Below are positions 27,173 through 37,289 of a DNA stretch of 64,000 nt, piece by piece. The translations under genes were made by a program, and so were the position numbers. The notes under the pieces were generated by a model. That model was not told the origin of the DNA, made no database searches, and worked only from the letters and a program-made list of their open reading frames with translations. Position 1 is the first letter of the stretch, and each line of letters begins with the position of its first letter. This DNA is from Lancefieldella parvula (GTDB lineage Bacteria; Actinomycetota; Coriobacteriia; Coriobacteriales; Atopobiaceae), in contig CP097092.1 of the NCBI GenBank assembly GCA_023300185.1, positions 372,001-436,000 on the forward strand. Direction: 5' to 3'.

Positions 27173-27218
27173 CAATTTAAGGAGTAGACTAGGCGTAACA
27201 ACAACCCAAGGAGGAGCT

Positions 27219-29114
27219 ATGAGCTCAAAGACAAAGGTGAAAATTGCTCGCATTGTCTGTTCTGCTGTTTTGCTAGGTATTGCTTACGCGGTTGAACACG
27301 CATTTGACCTGCAGCTCTGGCAGGCACTGTTGCTTTACCTGTTACCTTACGCTGTTGCGGGATACGATGTTGTTCTAGAAGCATGGGAGAGCATCACTGA
27401 GGGCGAGTGCTTTAACGAAGACTTGCTCATGACCATTGCTACTGTTGGTGCCTTGCTCATTGGCTTTGTGCCTAACGGTTCTCCTATGTTTGATGAGGCC
27501 GTCTTTGTCATGCTGTTCTTCCAGGTAGGAGAGGTGTTTGAACACCTTGCTTCCGATAACAGCAAGAAATCTATTGCCAAGCTTATGGATATCCGTCCTG
27601 ACAGCGCAACGGTTGAACGTGACGGAAAGCTGCTTACTATCTCTCCAGAAGAAGTTGGGCTAGGAGAGATTATTTTGGTCAAACCCGGCGACCGTGTCCC
27701 TGTTGACGCAGAGATCGTCGAGGGTTCTACCAGTCTTGATACCGTTGCTCTTACTGGTGAGAGCGTGCCTCGTAACGCAACGGTGGGGGATAACATTATC
27801 TCGGGCTGCGTAAACCTTTCTGGTGTGGTACGTGCCCGCGTTACTCACCTCTTTGAAGACTCTACTGCTTCCCGCATCATTAAGCTGGTAGAGAGCTCAA
27901 ACCAAAACAAGTCCAAGAGCGAGAGTTTTATTCGTCGTTTTTCTCGCGTGTATACTCCAGCAGTTGTTTACAGTGCCATTGCGCTGGCGTTTTTGCCACC
28001 ACTGCTTTCGGGAGACTTTGTAGCTAACGCTTCTACCTGGGCTGTAAGGGCGCTTACCTTCCTTATTGCATCTTGTCCGTGTGCGCTGGTAGTTTCCGTG
28101 CCACTGGCCTTCTTTGGCGGTATTGGCGCTGCTTCAAAGGAGGGCATCCTAATCAAGGGCTCTGCGTACATTGATATGCTTTCTACCCTTGATACCGTTG
28201 CATTTGACAAGACCGGTACGTTGACCGAGGGTGTCTTTGAGGTTCTGGCTGTTCATTCTCAGACCATTGGCGAGAAGGACCTTCTGCACCTAGCTTCTCA
28301 CGTTGAGATGCACTCCACACATCCCATTGCTGCAGCTCTTCGTGCTGCTTATCCAAGCGAGGACGATGACTGTGTTATCACGGACATCAAAGAAATTGCT
28401 GGTCAGGGCATTTGCGCTAACGTGAATGGTAAGAGCGTTGCTGTTGGCAACAGCGCACTTATGGAGAGCGTAGGAGCTTCTTGGAAAGCGTGCGAGAACC
28501 ACGGAACCATCATTCACGTGGCTGTTGATGGGACCTACATGGGCCACATTGTTATTTCTGACCGCGAACGAGCTGATGCTCCAGCAGCAATCGCTTCCCT
28601 CAAAAACGTTGGCGTTTCTAAGGTTGTTATGCTCACGGGCGATAAACGCGACGTTGCAGAAGAGATTGCTGCTCAGATGGGCATTACTGAGGTTCGTGCT
28701 GAACTGCTTCCACAGGATAAGGTTTCTGCCGTTGAAGGCCTTCTCGCCCAAAAGACAGCTGGTAAGTCCCTTGCTTTTGTCGGTGACGGCATCAATGATG
28801 CACCCGTTCTTGCACGCGCTGATGTAGGCGTTGCTATGGGCGGTTTGGGGTCTGATGCTGCTATTGAGGCCGCCGACGTAGTTCTTATGGACGACAAGCT
28901 TTCTAAGCTCTCAAAGGCCGTAAAGATTGCTCGTCATACCTTGGGTATTGCAAAGCAAAATATTGTGTTTGCTATTGGCGTTAAGGTTGCTGTTTTGATC
29001 CTTGCAGCCTTTGGTTTGGCTCCTATGTGGCTAGCGGTCTTTGGAGACATAGGCGTTATGGTGCTTGCGGTTCTTAATTCCACTAGAGCTTTGAATATAA
29101 AGTCGATCAAGTAA
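27219..29114 (+). CDS. Heavy-metal P1B-type ATPase (Zn/Cd exporter type)
   Basis: A 631-aa P-type ATPase. It has the actuator TGESVP, the transmembrane metal site SCPCAL (about residue 286), the phosphorylation site DKTGTLTEG (Asp near 328), an HP-type motif in MHSTHPIAAAL and the hinge GDGINDAP. No N-terminal heavy-metal-associated domain is present. The last membrane segment contains FGDIGVMVLAVLN, whose Asp fits the Zn/Cd/Pb (P1B-2) group rather than copper. It acts in the cytoplasmic membrane to expel divalent soft metals. GGAGGAG precedes the ATG. Confidence 0.9.
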   Translation: MSSKTKVKIARIVCSAVLLGIAYAVEHAFDLQLWQALLLYLLPYAVAGYDVVLEAWESITEGECFNEDLLMTIATVGALLIGFVPNGSPMFDEAVFVMLFFQVGEVFEHLASDNSKKSIAKLMDIRPDSATVERDGKLLTISPEEVGLGEIILVKPGDRVPVDAEIVEGSTSLDTVALTGESVPRNATVGDNIISGCVNLSGVVRARVTHLFEDSTASRIIKLVESSNQNKSKSESFIRRFSRVYTPAVVYSAIALAFLPPLLSGDFVANASTWAVRALTFLIASCPCALVVSVPLAFFGGIGAASKEGILIKGSAYIDMLSTLDTVAFDKTGTLTEGVFEVLAVHSQTIGEKDLLHLASHVEMHSTHPIAAALRAAYPSEDDDCVITDIKEIAGQGICANVNGKSVAVGNSALMESVGASWKACENHGTIIHVAVDGTYMGHIVISDRERADAPAAIASLKNVGVSKVVMLTGDKRDVAEEIAAQMGITEVRAELLPQDKVSAVEGLLAQKTAGKSLAFVGDGINDAPVLARADVGVAMGGLGSDAAIEAADVVLMDDKLSKLSKAVKIARHTLGIAKQNIVFAIGVKVAVLILAAFGLAPMWLAVFGDIGVMVLAVLNSTRALNIKSIK

Positions 29115-29134
29115 AAGAGTCAGGGCTGCTGGCC

Positions 29135-29165
29135 TAAAAAAGAGCGCTCGCAAAGGAGCGCTCCT
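29135..29165 (-). terminator. Terminator between P-type ATPase and trmB
   Basis: GAGCGCTC / GAGCGCTC (self-complementary arms) with a 6-nt loop. On the minus strand it is followed by six T residues, so it suits the leftward trmB transcript; it may act in both directions. Confidence 0.75.
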
Positions 29166-29215
29166 ACAAAGGTTGTTTTCACAAACGGCTGTTTCTACAC
29201 ATAGCCAATTACAAA

Positions 29216-30044
29216 TTACTGAGCCTTCTTACGAAGTCTACGAGCACGGTTTGCAAGATTGCGGACCGTGCTTTCCATTCCATGAGGAACGTAGGTTAGT
29301 GACTCTAAATCTTCTGGAAGGTAGTCAACAAGACTGACAGGCTCTGTGGGTGTGAAATCTGCTGGCACAGGACCTGGAGCAATCAGATACGCATGAACCT
29401 TAGCACCCTGGGCGCCAAGTTTTTGTTCGTACTCACTAGGAACATCATTGAGGAAAATCGGCCTGAGCATCTCGCGTTTTCCAAATAAAGTTGTAACCAG
29501 CAACTTCAACTTGCTCAAGAGAAAAATCAAAAAGTGGCTGACTGTCCGTTTTAAGACGAACAACACCCTCTTTAGCCAAAACATTTCTATACTGCATAAG
29601 ACGCTCAGCATCAGTGAGGCGCATCTTTGCCTGTCTGATTCGAGGAAATGGTGCAGGGAAGTTGAGGTAAATAACAGAGACTTCTTCTGGCGAGAAGTAC
29701 TCATCTATCTTCATGCCGGTACCAGGAACTACGATGGCGTTAGGCACTCCTGCTTCATAAATTGTTTTAGCAGCATATGAAATACAGATAGGTTCTGTAT
29801 CAATGGCTACAAAAAGCACGTTAGGATTTGCCTTAGCTTGAGCGGCAGTAAAAGATCCCTTGCCGCAGCCAAGGTCTACACGGACCTCAGAGAAGGGGAC
29901 ATGCCCCTCAGCAGTAATTGGCGCACACGCAGAAGCCCACGTACCTCTCAAAGCCTCTGGATGAGGCTCAATAACGCTGGAATACGCCTCTAAGCGCTCT
30001 TCCAGAACAAAGTTTTTAGGCAAACGTGCATGTAGTGCGCGCAA
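29216..30044 (-). CDS. trmB: tRNA (guanine-N7)-methyltransferase (frameshifted)
   Basis: A protein of about 275 aa when one frameshift near 29450 is repaired. The SAM-binding motif is VDLGCGKGSFTAAQAKANP, followed by VAIDTEP, and the family motif NFPAPFPRIRQAKMRL is the TrmB substrate-site region. After the break the frame resumes with NDVPSEYEQKLGAQGAKV and ends in a basic tail. It methylates G46 of tRNAs. The length (829 bp) is one base over a multiple of three, consistent with a single inserted base. Confidence 0.88.
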
Positions 30045-30081
30045 AACAACTCCTCAACAAGCAGGCAAAATCAGCGTTTCT

Positions 30082-30698
30082 TTACAGAAGCTGATCAAGC
30101 GTTTCTCCGTACGAAGGTAGGAATTCTGTCATAAAATCGCGCACTTCTGGAAGAGAATCTGCTAAATCTTCAACAACTCCACGAGTTGAGGCTTCAGCGG
30201 TAATAAATTCTGAGTTTCCAGACTGAGCCTCCTCAATACACTTAATGAGTGCCGCAATTTTATCTGCAGCTTTAATAAGCTTTCTAAGATAAGCTTCACT
30301 CTCTGAAGCCTCAGCGCTGTGAGTAAGCACCTGAGCATAGGCATCTTGCAGGTCTTCTGGCAGTGTGGAGAGAATGGTTTTCTCGGCACGTGCCTCTACC
30401 TGATGATAGGCATCTCTAATCTCTGAATTAGCATACTTTACAGGCGTGGGCATGTCTCCGGTGATAATCTCTGATGCATCGTGATATATACCAATAAGAG
30501 CTGCACGATCTGCGTCAAGATTTCTGTGATAGCGCACATTTGCAATAGTTGCTAGGCAGTGAGAAATAACGGCCACGTCAAGGGCGTGTTCAGCAAGACT
30601 TTCTGATCGAGAATTGCGCATAAGCGACCAGCGCTCAATGTAGCGCATGCGAGAAATAAGTGCAAAAAGCTGGACTGCGACGAAGAATTCTGAGACAT
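30082..30698 (-). CDS. 5'-deoxynucleotidase YfbR-like HD protein (N-terminal frameshift)
   Basis: A 205-aa protein if one base is restored in the A5/T5 run at 30664-30668. The restored N-terminus reads FFALISRMRYIERW, typical of YfbR. HD-domain ligands are visible in SLAEHALDVAV, GIYHDASEIITGDMP and KAADKIAALIKC. The family removes phosphate from deoxynucleoside 5'-monophosphates. Without repair the frame can only start at 30648. The true ATG at 30698 has GGAGGGG upstream. Confidence 0.83.
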
Positions 30699-30978
30699 TG
30701 CCCCTCCTTAATTTGTTTTCTCAACCTTACCACGGATACCGGACAAAAACTGTTTTGACACAACTATGCAATGTAGTCATAGCAAATATGAAGTAATCAA
30801 ATACTTTAGATGTTTATATGAAATTATTGATATCTGAACATCCGTTCATGGGTATTTTTGCTCCGCTTACCGGCAACCATGGCTAACTTATTCCAAAGGA
30901 GTTAACCCGGGCTTACTATGCAAGTAAACCTCGTCCGTTTAAAAGAAGTGAGCGGACAACAAAGGAAGGATGGGAAAC
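30699..30978 (+). promoter_or_regulatory. Leader of the amidohydrolase gene with palindrome and hairpins
   Basis: This 280-bp spacer contains a 14-bp palindrome TGAACATCCGTTCA (30835-30848). Further down lie short inverted repeats (TAACT/AGTTA near 30885-30906, GTCCG/CGGAC near 30930-30956). The palindrome could be an operator and the later part a structured 5' leader. No known riboswitch class was recognised. Confidence 0.35.
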
Positions 30979-32226
30979 ATGAGTAAGTATGCTTTTGTAG
31001 GCGGCAAGCTCGTTGACGGTACTGGCGCTGCACCAGTTGAGGACTCCCTTGTCCTTATCGATGACGACAAGATTACCTATGCTGGTCCTCGCAAAGAGGT
31101 CCCAGAGGGATATGAGGTACGTGACGCATCCGGTCATACCGTAATGCCTGGTCTTGTTGATACACACCTGCACTTCTCCGGCAACCTGACCGACAACGAT
31201 AACGACTGGGTTATCGAGTCCGTTGCTCAGAAGCAGGCATGCGCAGTCAAGCAGGCTTATGATGCTCTTACCCACGGCCTCACCACTGTCGTTGAGATTG
31301 GCCGCAATGGTATTGCTATCCGCGACCTCGTTAACATGGGCATTATGCAGGGTCCTCGTATCTTTGCTACCGGTCTTGGCCTTTGCCGCGTTGCTGGTCA
31401 CGGTGACTCTCACCACCTGCCACTGCAGATTTCCAAGGACGGACACCCTTGGGGCGACCAGGTAGACGGTCCATGGGAGCTTCGTAAGGCAATCCGCCGT
31501 CGTCTTCGTGAAGAGCCTGATGGCATCAAGATCTGGGCAACCGGTGGCGGCATTTGGCGCTGGGACTCCGACCGTCTGCAGCTCTTCTGCACCGAGGAGA
31601 TCAAGGCAATTGCTGACGAGTGCGCACTGGTAGGCATTCCTCTGTACGCTCACTCCTACAATAACTTTGACGCTGCATATGACTGCGTCCGCTTTGGTTG
31701 CAAGCAGCTCATTCACGGCTTTGAGCTTGACGAGCGCACCATGAAGCTTATGGCTGAGCAGGGAACATACTTCACCCCAACCATCGGCTTCCTGCCAACT
31801 TGGTACGGAACTTATCCACCAGACTGGACTCCAGAGCTTGACGCATTCCCAGGCGAGACTGTTGTCGAGAAGGGCCTTGCACGCACCTACGCTAACCTGC
31901 GTAAGGCTTATGATATGGGCATCACCATTACCATCGGCTCCGACTCCTTCAGCTTTGTCACTCCTTACGGCTACGTCACCATCGATGAGATGTATGACTT
32001 TGTCGAGAAGGTTGGCATCTCCATCCTTGATACTGTTGCAGCTGCTACTTACAACGGCGCAAAGATGCTGGGCAAGGAGAACGAGTTTGGTGCTGTCAAG
32101 GAAGGCCTCTCCGCTGATATCCTCGTAGTCAAGGGCGACGTTGCTAACAACATCCGCGACCTCACGCCTGAGAACATGGACGTCATCATGAAGGAAGGCA
32201 AGATTATTGATCGCGGTAGCTTCTAA
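30979..32226 (+). CDS. Metal-dependent amidohydrolase
   Basis: A 415-aa protein of the imidazolonepropionase/prolidase-like amidohydrolase group. Metal ligands are DTHLHFSGN (HxH near residue 63), a carboxylated-Lys candidate in DGIKIWATGGG, AHSYNN and HGFELDER for the two His, and a late Asp in TIGSDSFSF. The protein starts with the small beta-domain GGKLVDGTG. It hydrolyses an amide or cyclic imide bond; the substrate is not apparent. AAGGAAGG precedes the chosen ATG. It has its own terminator. Confidence 0.85.
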   Translation: MSKYAFVGGKLVDGTGAAPVEDSLVLIDDDKITYAGPRKEVPEGYEVRDASGHTVMPGLVDTHLHFSGNLTDNDNDWVIESVAQKQACAVKQAYDALTHGLTTVVEIGRNGIAIRDLVNMGIMQGPRIFATGLGLCRVAGHGDSHHLPLQISKDGHPWGDQVDGPWELRKAIRRRLREEPDGIKIWATGGGIWRWDSDRLQLFCTEEIKAIADECALVGIPLYAHSYNNFDAAYDCVRFGCKQLIHGFELDERTMKLMAEQGTYFTPTIGFLPTWYGTYPPDWTPELDAFPGETVVEKGLARTYANLRKAYDMGITITIGSDSFSFVTPYGYVTIDEMYDFVEKVGISILDTVAAATYNGAKMLGKENEFGAVKEGLSADILVVKGDVANNIRDLTPENMDVIMKEGKIIDRGSF

Positions 32227-32259
32227 GCTTCCAGCTCGATAATTTGTAACGCGAAGGTT

Positions 32260-32296
32260 GGGCCCTGACTCACTTAAGCGTCAGGGCCCACTTTTA
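32260..32296 (+). terminator. Terminator after amidohydrolase gene
   Basis: GGGCCCTGAC pairs perfectly with GTCAGGGCCC across a 10-nt loop, then ACTTTT. Confidence 0.85.
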
Positions 32297-32351
32297 CAGG
32301 TAAGAAGTTTATTCTTTGATATAAAAGTTTGACATTTGATAGGAGCTCACT

Positions 32352-33497
32352 ATGTCTGAACCAAAGCAGGTGAAAATTGTGCTGCTTACCGGCTATTTAG
32401 GCGCAGGTAAGACCACTATTTTGAACCACATTCTTTCTAACACTGAAGGTATTCACGCAGCAGTTATCGTCAATGATATTGGCGAGATTAACGTTGACGC
32501 TGGTCTTATTAAAGACGGCGGCTACGCTAAAGAAGGCGACGTTATTCCTCTGACCAACGGTTGCCTCTGCTGCACCCTTTCTAATGACTTGGCACTTCAG
32601 TTGGGTGATTTGGCCGATACCGAGGAGTTTGACTACATCATTATTGAGGCTTCGGGCATCTGCGAGCCAATCCCCATTACCTATAACATTTCTGCATTCT
32701 GCAATCAGAGCCAGCATGCAACTAATCACTCTCACCTCAACCTTGATAACATCGTCGCAGTTGTTGACTGTGCTCGCATGTTTGAGGAGTTCCACAACGG
32801 CGCCGATCTTCTCGACCCAGATATTGAAGAGGATGACATCGAGAACCTGCTTATTCAGCAGATTGAGTTCTGCTCTACGCTGGTGCTCAACAAGACCGAT
32901 CTGGTTACTCCAGAGCAGCTCCACGAGCTCAAGGCGCTTGTTCGCGGCCTGCAGAAAGACGCCGTTATTGTTGAGGCGGTCAACGGTGACATTCCAATGA
33001 GCGAGCTTATCAATACGGGCCGTTTTGACTTTGACAAAGCCTACGCCTCCGCTGCCTGGATGGATGCAATGGAGCACCCTGAGGAGCACGAGGACCCAGA
33101 GGTTTTGGAGTACGAGATTACCACCTTTGTGTATCGCCGCCGTCAGCCATTTGATCTGGACAAACTCAACCAGTTTGTGGCTAGCTGGCCAAAGAACATC
33201 ATCCGTGTCAAGGGTAGCATTTGGATTTCGCAAGACCCCGAGATGAGCTACGTATTTGAGCAGGCCGGCAAGCAGGTCCAGTTCTACGAGAACGGCATGT
33301 TCTACGCATCGCTGCCAGAGGATGAGCGAGAAACCCTTCTTGACGAGAAACCCGAGCTACGCGCAGAATGGGATGATGAACTGGGCGATCGTCAAACTAA
33401 GCTGTGCTTCATTGGCCGTCATATGAACCATGAGGAAATTGAAGCCGGTCTGGATGCATGCCTTACTGAGTATGTTCCTGACGAGTTTGACTACTAG
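32352..33497 (+). CDS. COG0523/CobW-type GTPase metallochaperone
   Basis: A 381-aa G3E GTPase. Walker A is GYLGAGKT (residues 14-21), the metal-binding CxCC motif is in NGCLCCTL (about 71-74), Walker B-like IIEASGICEP follows and the NKTD specificity motif is LNKTDLV. The C-terminal CobW domain starts near residue 250. These proteins insert or deliver Zn, Co or Ni to client enzymes. The amidohydrolase just upstream is metal-dependent, but a terminator separates the two, so a client relation is only speculative. Confidence 0.88.
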   Translation: MSEPKQVKIVLLTGYLGAGKTTILNHILSNTEGIHAAVIVNDIGEINVDAGLIKDGGYAKEGDVIPLTNGCLCCTLSNDLALQLGDLADTEEFDYIIIEASGICEPIPITYNISAFCNQSQHATNHSHLNLDNIVAVVDCARMFEEFHNGADLLDPDIEEDDIENLLIQQIEFCSTLVLNKTDLVTPEQLHELKALVRGLQKDAVIVEAVNGDIPMSELINTGRFDFDKAYASAAWMDAMEHPEEHEDPEVLEYEITTFVYRRRQPFDLDKLNQFVASWPKNIIRVKGSIWISQDPEMSYVFEQAGKQVQFYENGMFYASLPEDERETLLDEKPELRAEWDDELGDRQTKLCFIGRHMNHEEIEAGLDACLTEYVPDEFDY

Positions 33498-33532
33498 CGT
33501 TTTCAGCGCCAAGAGCTCCGGCGCTTGAGACG

Positions 33533-33563
33533 AGGGACCCAGTTTATCCGGGTCCCTTTTTTA
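33533..33563 (+). terminator. Terminator after CobW-type gene
   Basis: GGGACCC pairs with GGGTCCC around a 9-nt loop, followed by T6. It lies 16 bp before the sirtuin ATG, so the sirtuin promoter must overlap it or lie upstream. Confidence 0.85.
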
Positions 33564-33578
33564 GGTTAGAGGTGCCTA

Positions 33579-34430
33579 ATGACCAAGATTGAGCAGCTTA
33601 AAGACTGGATTCAGTCGTCAGATAACATTGTTTTCTTTGGTGGCGCAGGCGTGTCAACGGAAAGCGGTATTCCAGATTTTAGGGGTACTAACGGCCTGTA
33701 TCGCCAGGGCGGTATCAAAGTAGAAAACATGACCATTGGCCTGGGCCAAGACGGCTATGACATGGGAAAAGAAGCCTACGACCTGGGAAATGGCGTAACG
33801 GTTGACCCTGATAATGAGGAGTCTTTTGCTTACAGCAAGGCGCCAGACTTTACGCTTGAAGAGATCTTCTCGCTCGATGTGTTTTTAGATTACCCCGCAG
33901 CGTATTACACGTATTTTAGAAACTCTCATCATTTGGGGGAGGCTCAGCCAAACATTGCTCACAAGTGGTTGGCAGACTTGGAAGCTGCGGGAAAGTTGCG
34001 CGCGGTGGTGACGCAAAACATCGACGGATTGCATCAAGCCGCTGGTAGCAAGCGTGTGTTTGAGCTCCATGGCAACGAGACGCGTTTTTACTGTCCCGAG
34101 TGCGGCCACACCTACACGCTTGATCAGATTGAAGAGCAGTCGTCTGTGGTGCCGCTCTGTCAATGCGGCGCAGTTATTAGGCCTGATATCGTCTTTTACG
34201 GAGAGGGCCTTGATATGGACACGGTCTACGGCGCGCTGAACGCCATCTCTCAAGCGGAGGTCCTTGTGGTTGCAGGAAGTTCGCTGGTAGTACAGCCTGC
34301 CGCCGGTCTTCTCGACTACTATGAGGGCAACAAAATGGCCATCATCAACGACCAACCTACGCCGTACGATGGTCGCGCCAATCTGGTGATCAGAGACAGA
34401 ATTGGCGCCGTCATAGAACAGCTTCTGTAG
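33579..34430 (+). CDS. Sir2-family NAD-dependent protein deacylase
   Basis: A 283-aa sirtuin. It shows GGAGVSTESGIPDFRG (residues about 21-36), TQNIDGLHQAAG, catalytic His in LHGNETRF, zinc Cys in YCPECGH and LCQCGA, and the NAD motif AGSSLVVQPA. Between FRGTNGLYRQ and the helix EEIFSLDVF is an insertion of roughly 45 residues rich in Gly, Asp and Tyr, longer than in common bacterial CobB. It probably removes acyl groups from lysines. No macrodomain or lipoate-ligase partner is adjacent. Confidence 0.87.
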   Translation: MTKIEQLKDWIQSSDNIVFFGGAGVSTESGIPDFRGTNGLYRQGGIKVENMTIGLGQDGYDMGKEAYDLGNGVTVDPDNEESFAYSKAPDFTLEEIFSLDVFLDYPAAYYTYFRNSHHLGEAQPNIAHKWLADLEAAGKLRAVVTQNIDGLHQAAGSKRVFELHGNETRFYCPECGHTYTLDQIEEQSSVVPLCQCGAVIRPDIVFYGEGLDMDTVYGALNAISQAEVLVVAGSSLVVQPAAGLLDYYEGNKMAIINDQPTPYDGRANLVIRDRIGAVIEQLL

Positions 34431-34468
34431 AAAAACGCCTACCCGCAAAAGTGCAGGTAGGCGTTATC
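34431..34468. terminator. Bidirectional terminator between sirtuin and pyrophosphatase genes
   Basis: AACGCCTACC pairs with GGTAGGCGTT around a 12-nt centre, flanked by A5 on the left. It serves the two convergent genes. Confidence 0.75.
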
Positions 34469-34564
34469 ATTTCAATCAATGGCGAGAAATCCGACGCGCG
34501 AGAAAGTCGCGCAGTGAAAGCTCGCATAAGGCGCGATGCGCGAGAAACCCGAGAACCCCGTGAA

Positions 34565-36229
34565 TTAGTTGGCTTCCTCGGCGAGCGTCTGAAGCGTTGC
34601 CATGAGAGATGGAACAACCTGCTTCTTACGGCTGACAACACCTGGAAGAACAGCAATGTTGCCATCAACCTTTACGTTAAAGGCGCGCTCGATGACGTTG
34701 GCAGCATTTGCGCCGTAGAAGAGCATCTCGGTGACCTGGCTCTTAACGTCGGTGAACATGTAGAAGACCATTGGAAGCTCTTCGGACTTAGCGGCAGTCT
34801 CCAAGAATGGTCCAACAAGTTCCTCTGCAGCTTTGCGGCTGGACTCGGTCATGAAGGAGCCCTGGCCAACGCCAAACTTTACGCCGCCACGGCTGAATAC
34901 CTTGTAGTCACCATGGAAGACTTCTTCTGCAGTACGACCAGTGAGGTCAGCGCCAGCGTCAAACATTTGCTCAGAGTAGGCGTCAATGTCTTCTCCACAA
35001 ATCTCTGCAAGCTTTTTACCAGCAACAATATCGCGCTCAGTGCAGGTAGGGGAGCGGAATGCAAGGGTGTCGGAAAGAATTGCAGAGAGCATGAGGCCAG
35101 CAATATTCTTTGGAATCTCAATGCCGTACTCGTGGTAGAGGCCATAGATGATGGTGCAGGTGCAGCCAACAGGGACGTTTCTAAAGGTAATTGGGTTAGA
35201 AGTCTCAATGGAGCCGATGCGGTGGTGATCAACAATCTCCATGATCTCGGCCTGCTCAAGACCATCAACTGCCTGAGTGCGCTCGTTGTGGTCAACAAGA
35301 ATGACATGCTTCTTGCGAGGATTCAAAAGACCAGGACCGCTGATAAGACCAGCAAAAGTGCCGTTCTCGTTAATAACAGGGAAGAAGCGGTGCCTTGAGT
35401 TGGTCATTTCCTTACGAGCATCATCAATTGCGGTGTTGACGCTGAACTTAAGGATGTCGTCAGTGAGCATCTTCTCACGTACAGGCATAGACATGATAAG
35501 CAGGCGAGCTACCTCAAAGGTGTCGCGTGGAGTGCTGATAATAGCGCAATCACGCTTTTTAGCCAGGTCAATAACGTCCTGAGCAATTGGAGCATCACAA
35601 GAGACAATAAGGCAGGAAGCGCCGTGCTCAACTGCGATAGTCTGGTTCTCATGGTTGCCAGCAACAACAATGATATCGCCAGCATCAACAATCTCTGAAA
35701 GAGCGGAAGCGCTGGTACCAACGCGAATATTGCCCTGCTTAACAACGCCCTGAGGATCACCAAGAACCATGGTGCCACCAAGCGTAGAAACAATATTTGC
35801 ATAGCTTGTCTTAGCCTTAGAGAGCAGGTTTGGCTCGGAAAGACTCATGTTTGCATTTGCAATATCTTTAACGGCAATCAGGCCAGTAAGCTCTTCTTCC
35901 TCATCAGTAACGCAGAGTGTATCAAGCTTGACGTCCTGCATAAGCTGCCAAGCAGCATAGAGGCTCATTCCAGCATCAACTTTTGGCTGAGCCTGAATTT
36001 CTGCATCTTTAATCTGAGGAGTAACCGTAGTAATAAGCTGTGGCTCTTCGAAGCCAAAGTGATTTAAGACAAAGGCGGTCTCACGGTTGAGTGAGCCAGC
36101 GCGACGAGCTTCATAGATAGGGTTATCAATCTGATTTTTGAGATACGCATAAGAAATTGCAGCACAAATGCTGTCTGTATCTGGGTTCAAATGGCCAATG
36201 ATATTTACTTTACGAATTGCTTCTGCCAT
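34565..36229 (-). CDS. Manganese-dependent inorganic pyrophosphatase with CBS and DRTGG domains
   Basis: A 554-aa family II pyrophosphatase. The DHH domain begins IGHLNPDTDSICAA and continues after the insert with VDHNERTQ and the DHH motif VDHHRIGS. The DHHA2 domain holds the late SRKKQV substrate-site residues. An insert of about 250 residues has CBS, DRTGG and CBS parts, as in nucleotide-regulated CBS-PPases. It hydrolyses PPi and is probably modulated by AMP/ATP or diadenosine polyphosphates. It is a single gene on the minus strand. Confidence 0.9.
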   Translation of the reverse strand: MAEAIRKVNIIGHLNPDTDSICAAISYAYLKNQIDNPIYEARRAGSLNRETAFVLNHFGFEEPQLITTVTPQIKDAEIQAQPKVDAGMSLYAAWQLMQDVKLDTLCVTDEEEELTGLIAVKDIANANMSLSEPNLLSKAKTSYANIVSTLGGTMVLGDPQGVVKQGNIRVGTSASALSEIVDAGDIIVVAGNHENQTIAVEHGASCLIVSCDAPIAQDVIDLAKKRDCAIISTPRDTFEVARLLIMSMPVREKMLTDDILKFSVNTAIDDARKEMTNSRHRFFPVINENGTFAGLISGPGLLNPRKKHVILVDHNERTQAVDGLEQAEIMEIVDHHRIGSIETSNPITFRNVPVGCTCTIIYGLYHEYGIEIPKNIAGLMLSAILSDTLAFRSPTCTERDIVAGKKLAEICGEDIDAYSEQMFDAGADLTGRTAEEVFHGDYKVFSRGGVKFGVGQGSFMTESSRKAAEELVGPFLETAAKSEELPMVFYMFTDVKSQVTEMLFYGANAANVIERAFNVKVDGNIAVLPGVVSRKKQVVPSLMATLQTLAEEAN

Positions 36230-36480
36230 CTTCGCCTCCCTGGTAATGTCGATGATGTAACTTTCTAATTAGAACACACTTTAGTAAGCACATTTTGTTT
36301 CTTTTTTAATACCACCTTGTAGTGTACCCCTCTCTCTTTTTACTTAGAACAGAAAATCGCAGAAAAACAGCGGGCGTACCTGTGAATCTGGTAAATGTGT
36401 ATAGGACAAATGACAATTCAAAAGTTGAAGGAAATTAGTACAATGAAATAGTTAACAAATCGATTGAATTGGAATACCTA

Positions 36481-37289
36481 GTGAGTTCTCCTACGCGTTT
36501 TTCTGCTAAAAAAAGAAACGCTCGTCATATGGTTAAAGCAGCGCACGTCCCTGAGCCTTCATCTGAGGCAAGGGAAGTTGCACCTGTAGAAGCACCTCAA
36601 GCTTCCTGCAGAGAAGGCTGATACTACGGCAAGTCCAGCAGCTCCTCTGCAGACTGCATCTGAGCAGCTTTCATCTGCTTTTGCATCGTTTGCGCAGCGT
36701 AAGCCTGCAGAAGTGTCTGCTGCACAGCCTGCAGAAAAGCCTGCTATACAGCTCGCAGGAAAAACCTGCAGAAAACATGCGGTCTAAAATTGCGCCAGAG
36801 AAAAAGAAGCGCCAGAAGACGCCTCTATCTGCACGCAAAAGCATTCGTGTGGAGAAGCGTCCTCGCAATCAAGCAGATCCGGAACCAGAGCAGCGTCATT
36901 CTCGCCCGGTGAGTGCGGGCAGAAGAAAGCTTGAGCTGGTAAGTGTCGTTGCAATTTTGGCGCTTGCGGTGCTCTCGATTGTTCTGGTTAACCGACCAAG
37001 TCAAAAAACGCTGGTATTCGGCGACAATCAGGTGACGTATACCGGCACTACCATTCAGGGAAAGATGAATGGTCAAGGCAAGATGACTTTTGAGAATGGC
37101 GATACCTACGAGGGAGAATTTGTCGACGGGTATTTCCAAGGTACGGGAACGTACACCTCAAAAGATGGCTGGACGTACGAAGGTCAGTTTGTAAAAGGCC
37201 AGGCAGACGGCCAGGGAAAGCTCACTACGCAAGACAGCATTGTGTACGAAGGAACTTTTAAGCAAGGGATTTATCAAAGTGCGAATTAA
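36481..37289 (+). CDS. Membrane-anchored MORN-repeat protein (frameshifted)
   Basis: About 268 aa if two shifts (near 36603 and 36765) are repaired. The N-terminal half is a Pro/Ala/Glu-rich basic cytoplasmic tail, with repeated PAEKPA-type units. One transmembrane helix follows (LVSVVAILALAVLSIVLV), then three MORN units (GDTYEGEFVDGYFQGTG, GWTYEGQFVKGQADGQG, IVYEGTFKQG) outside the membrane. The GTG start at 36481 is uncertain. Its end overlaps the acyltransferase start by 11 bases, so the two are probably partners in envelope modification. Confidence 0.72.

Noticed and set aside
30840..30970. Riboswitch in front of the amidohydrolase gene
   Set aside because: Short inverted repeats exist, but the conserved cores of known classes could not be matched, so only an unspecified leader is reported.
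34451..35398. Plus-strand frame of 315 codons opposite the pyrophosphatase gene
   Set aside because: The minus strand holds an unmistakable CBS-type pyrophosphatase; the frame is a shadow produced by codon bias.
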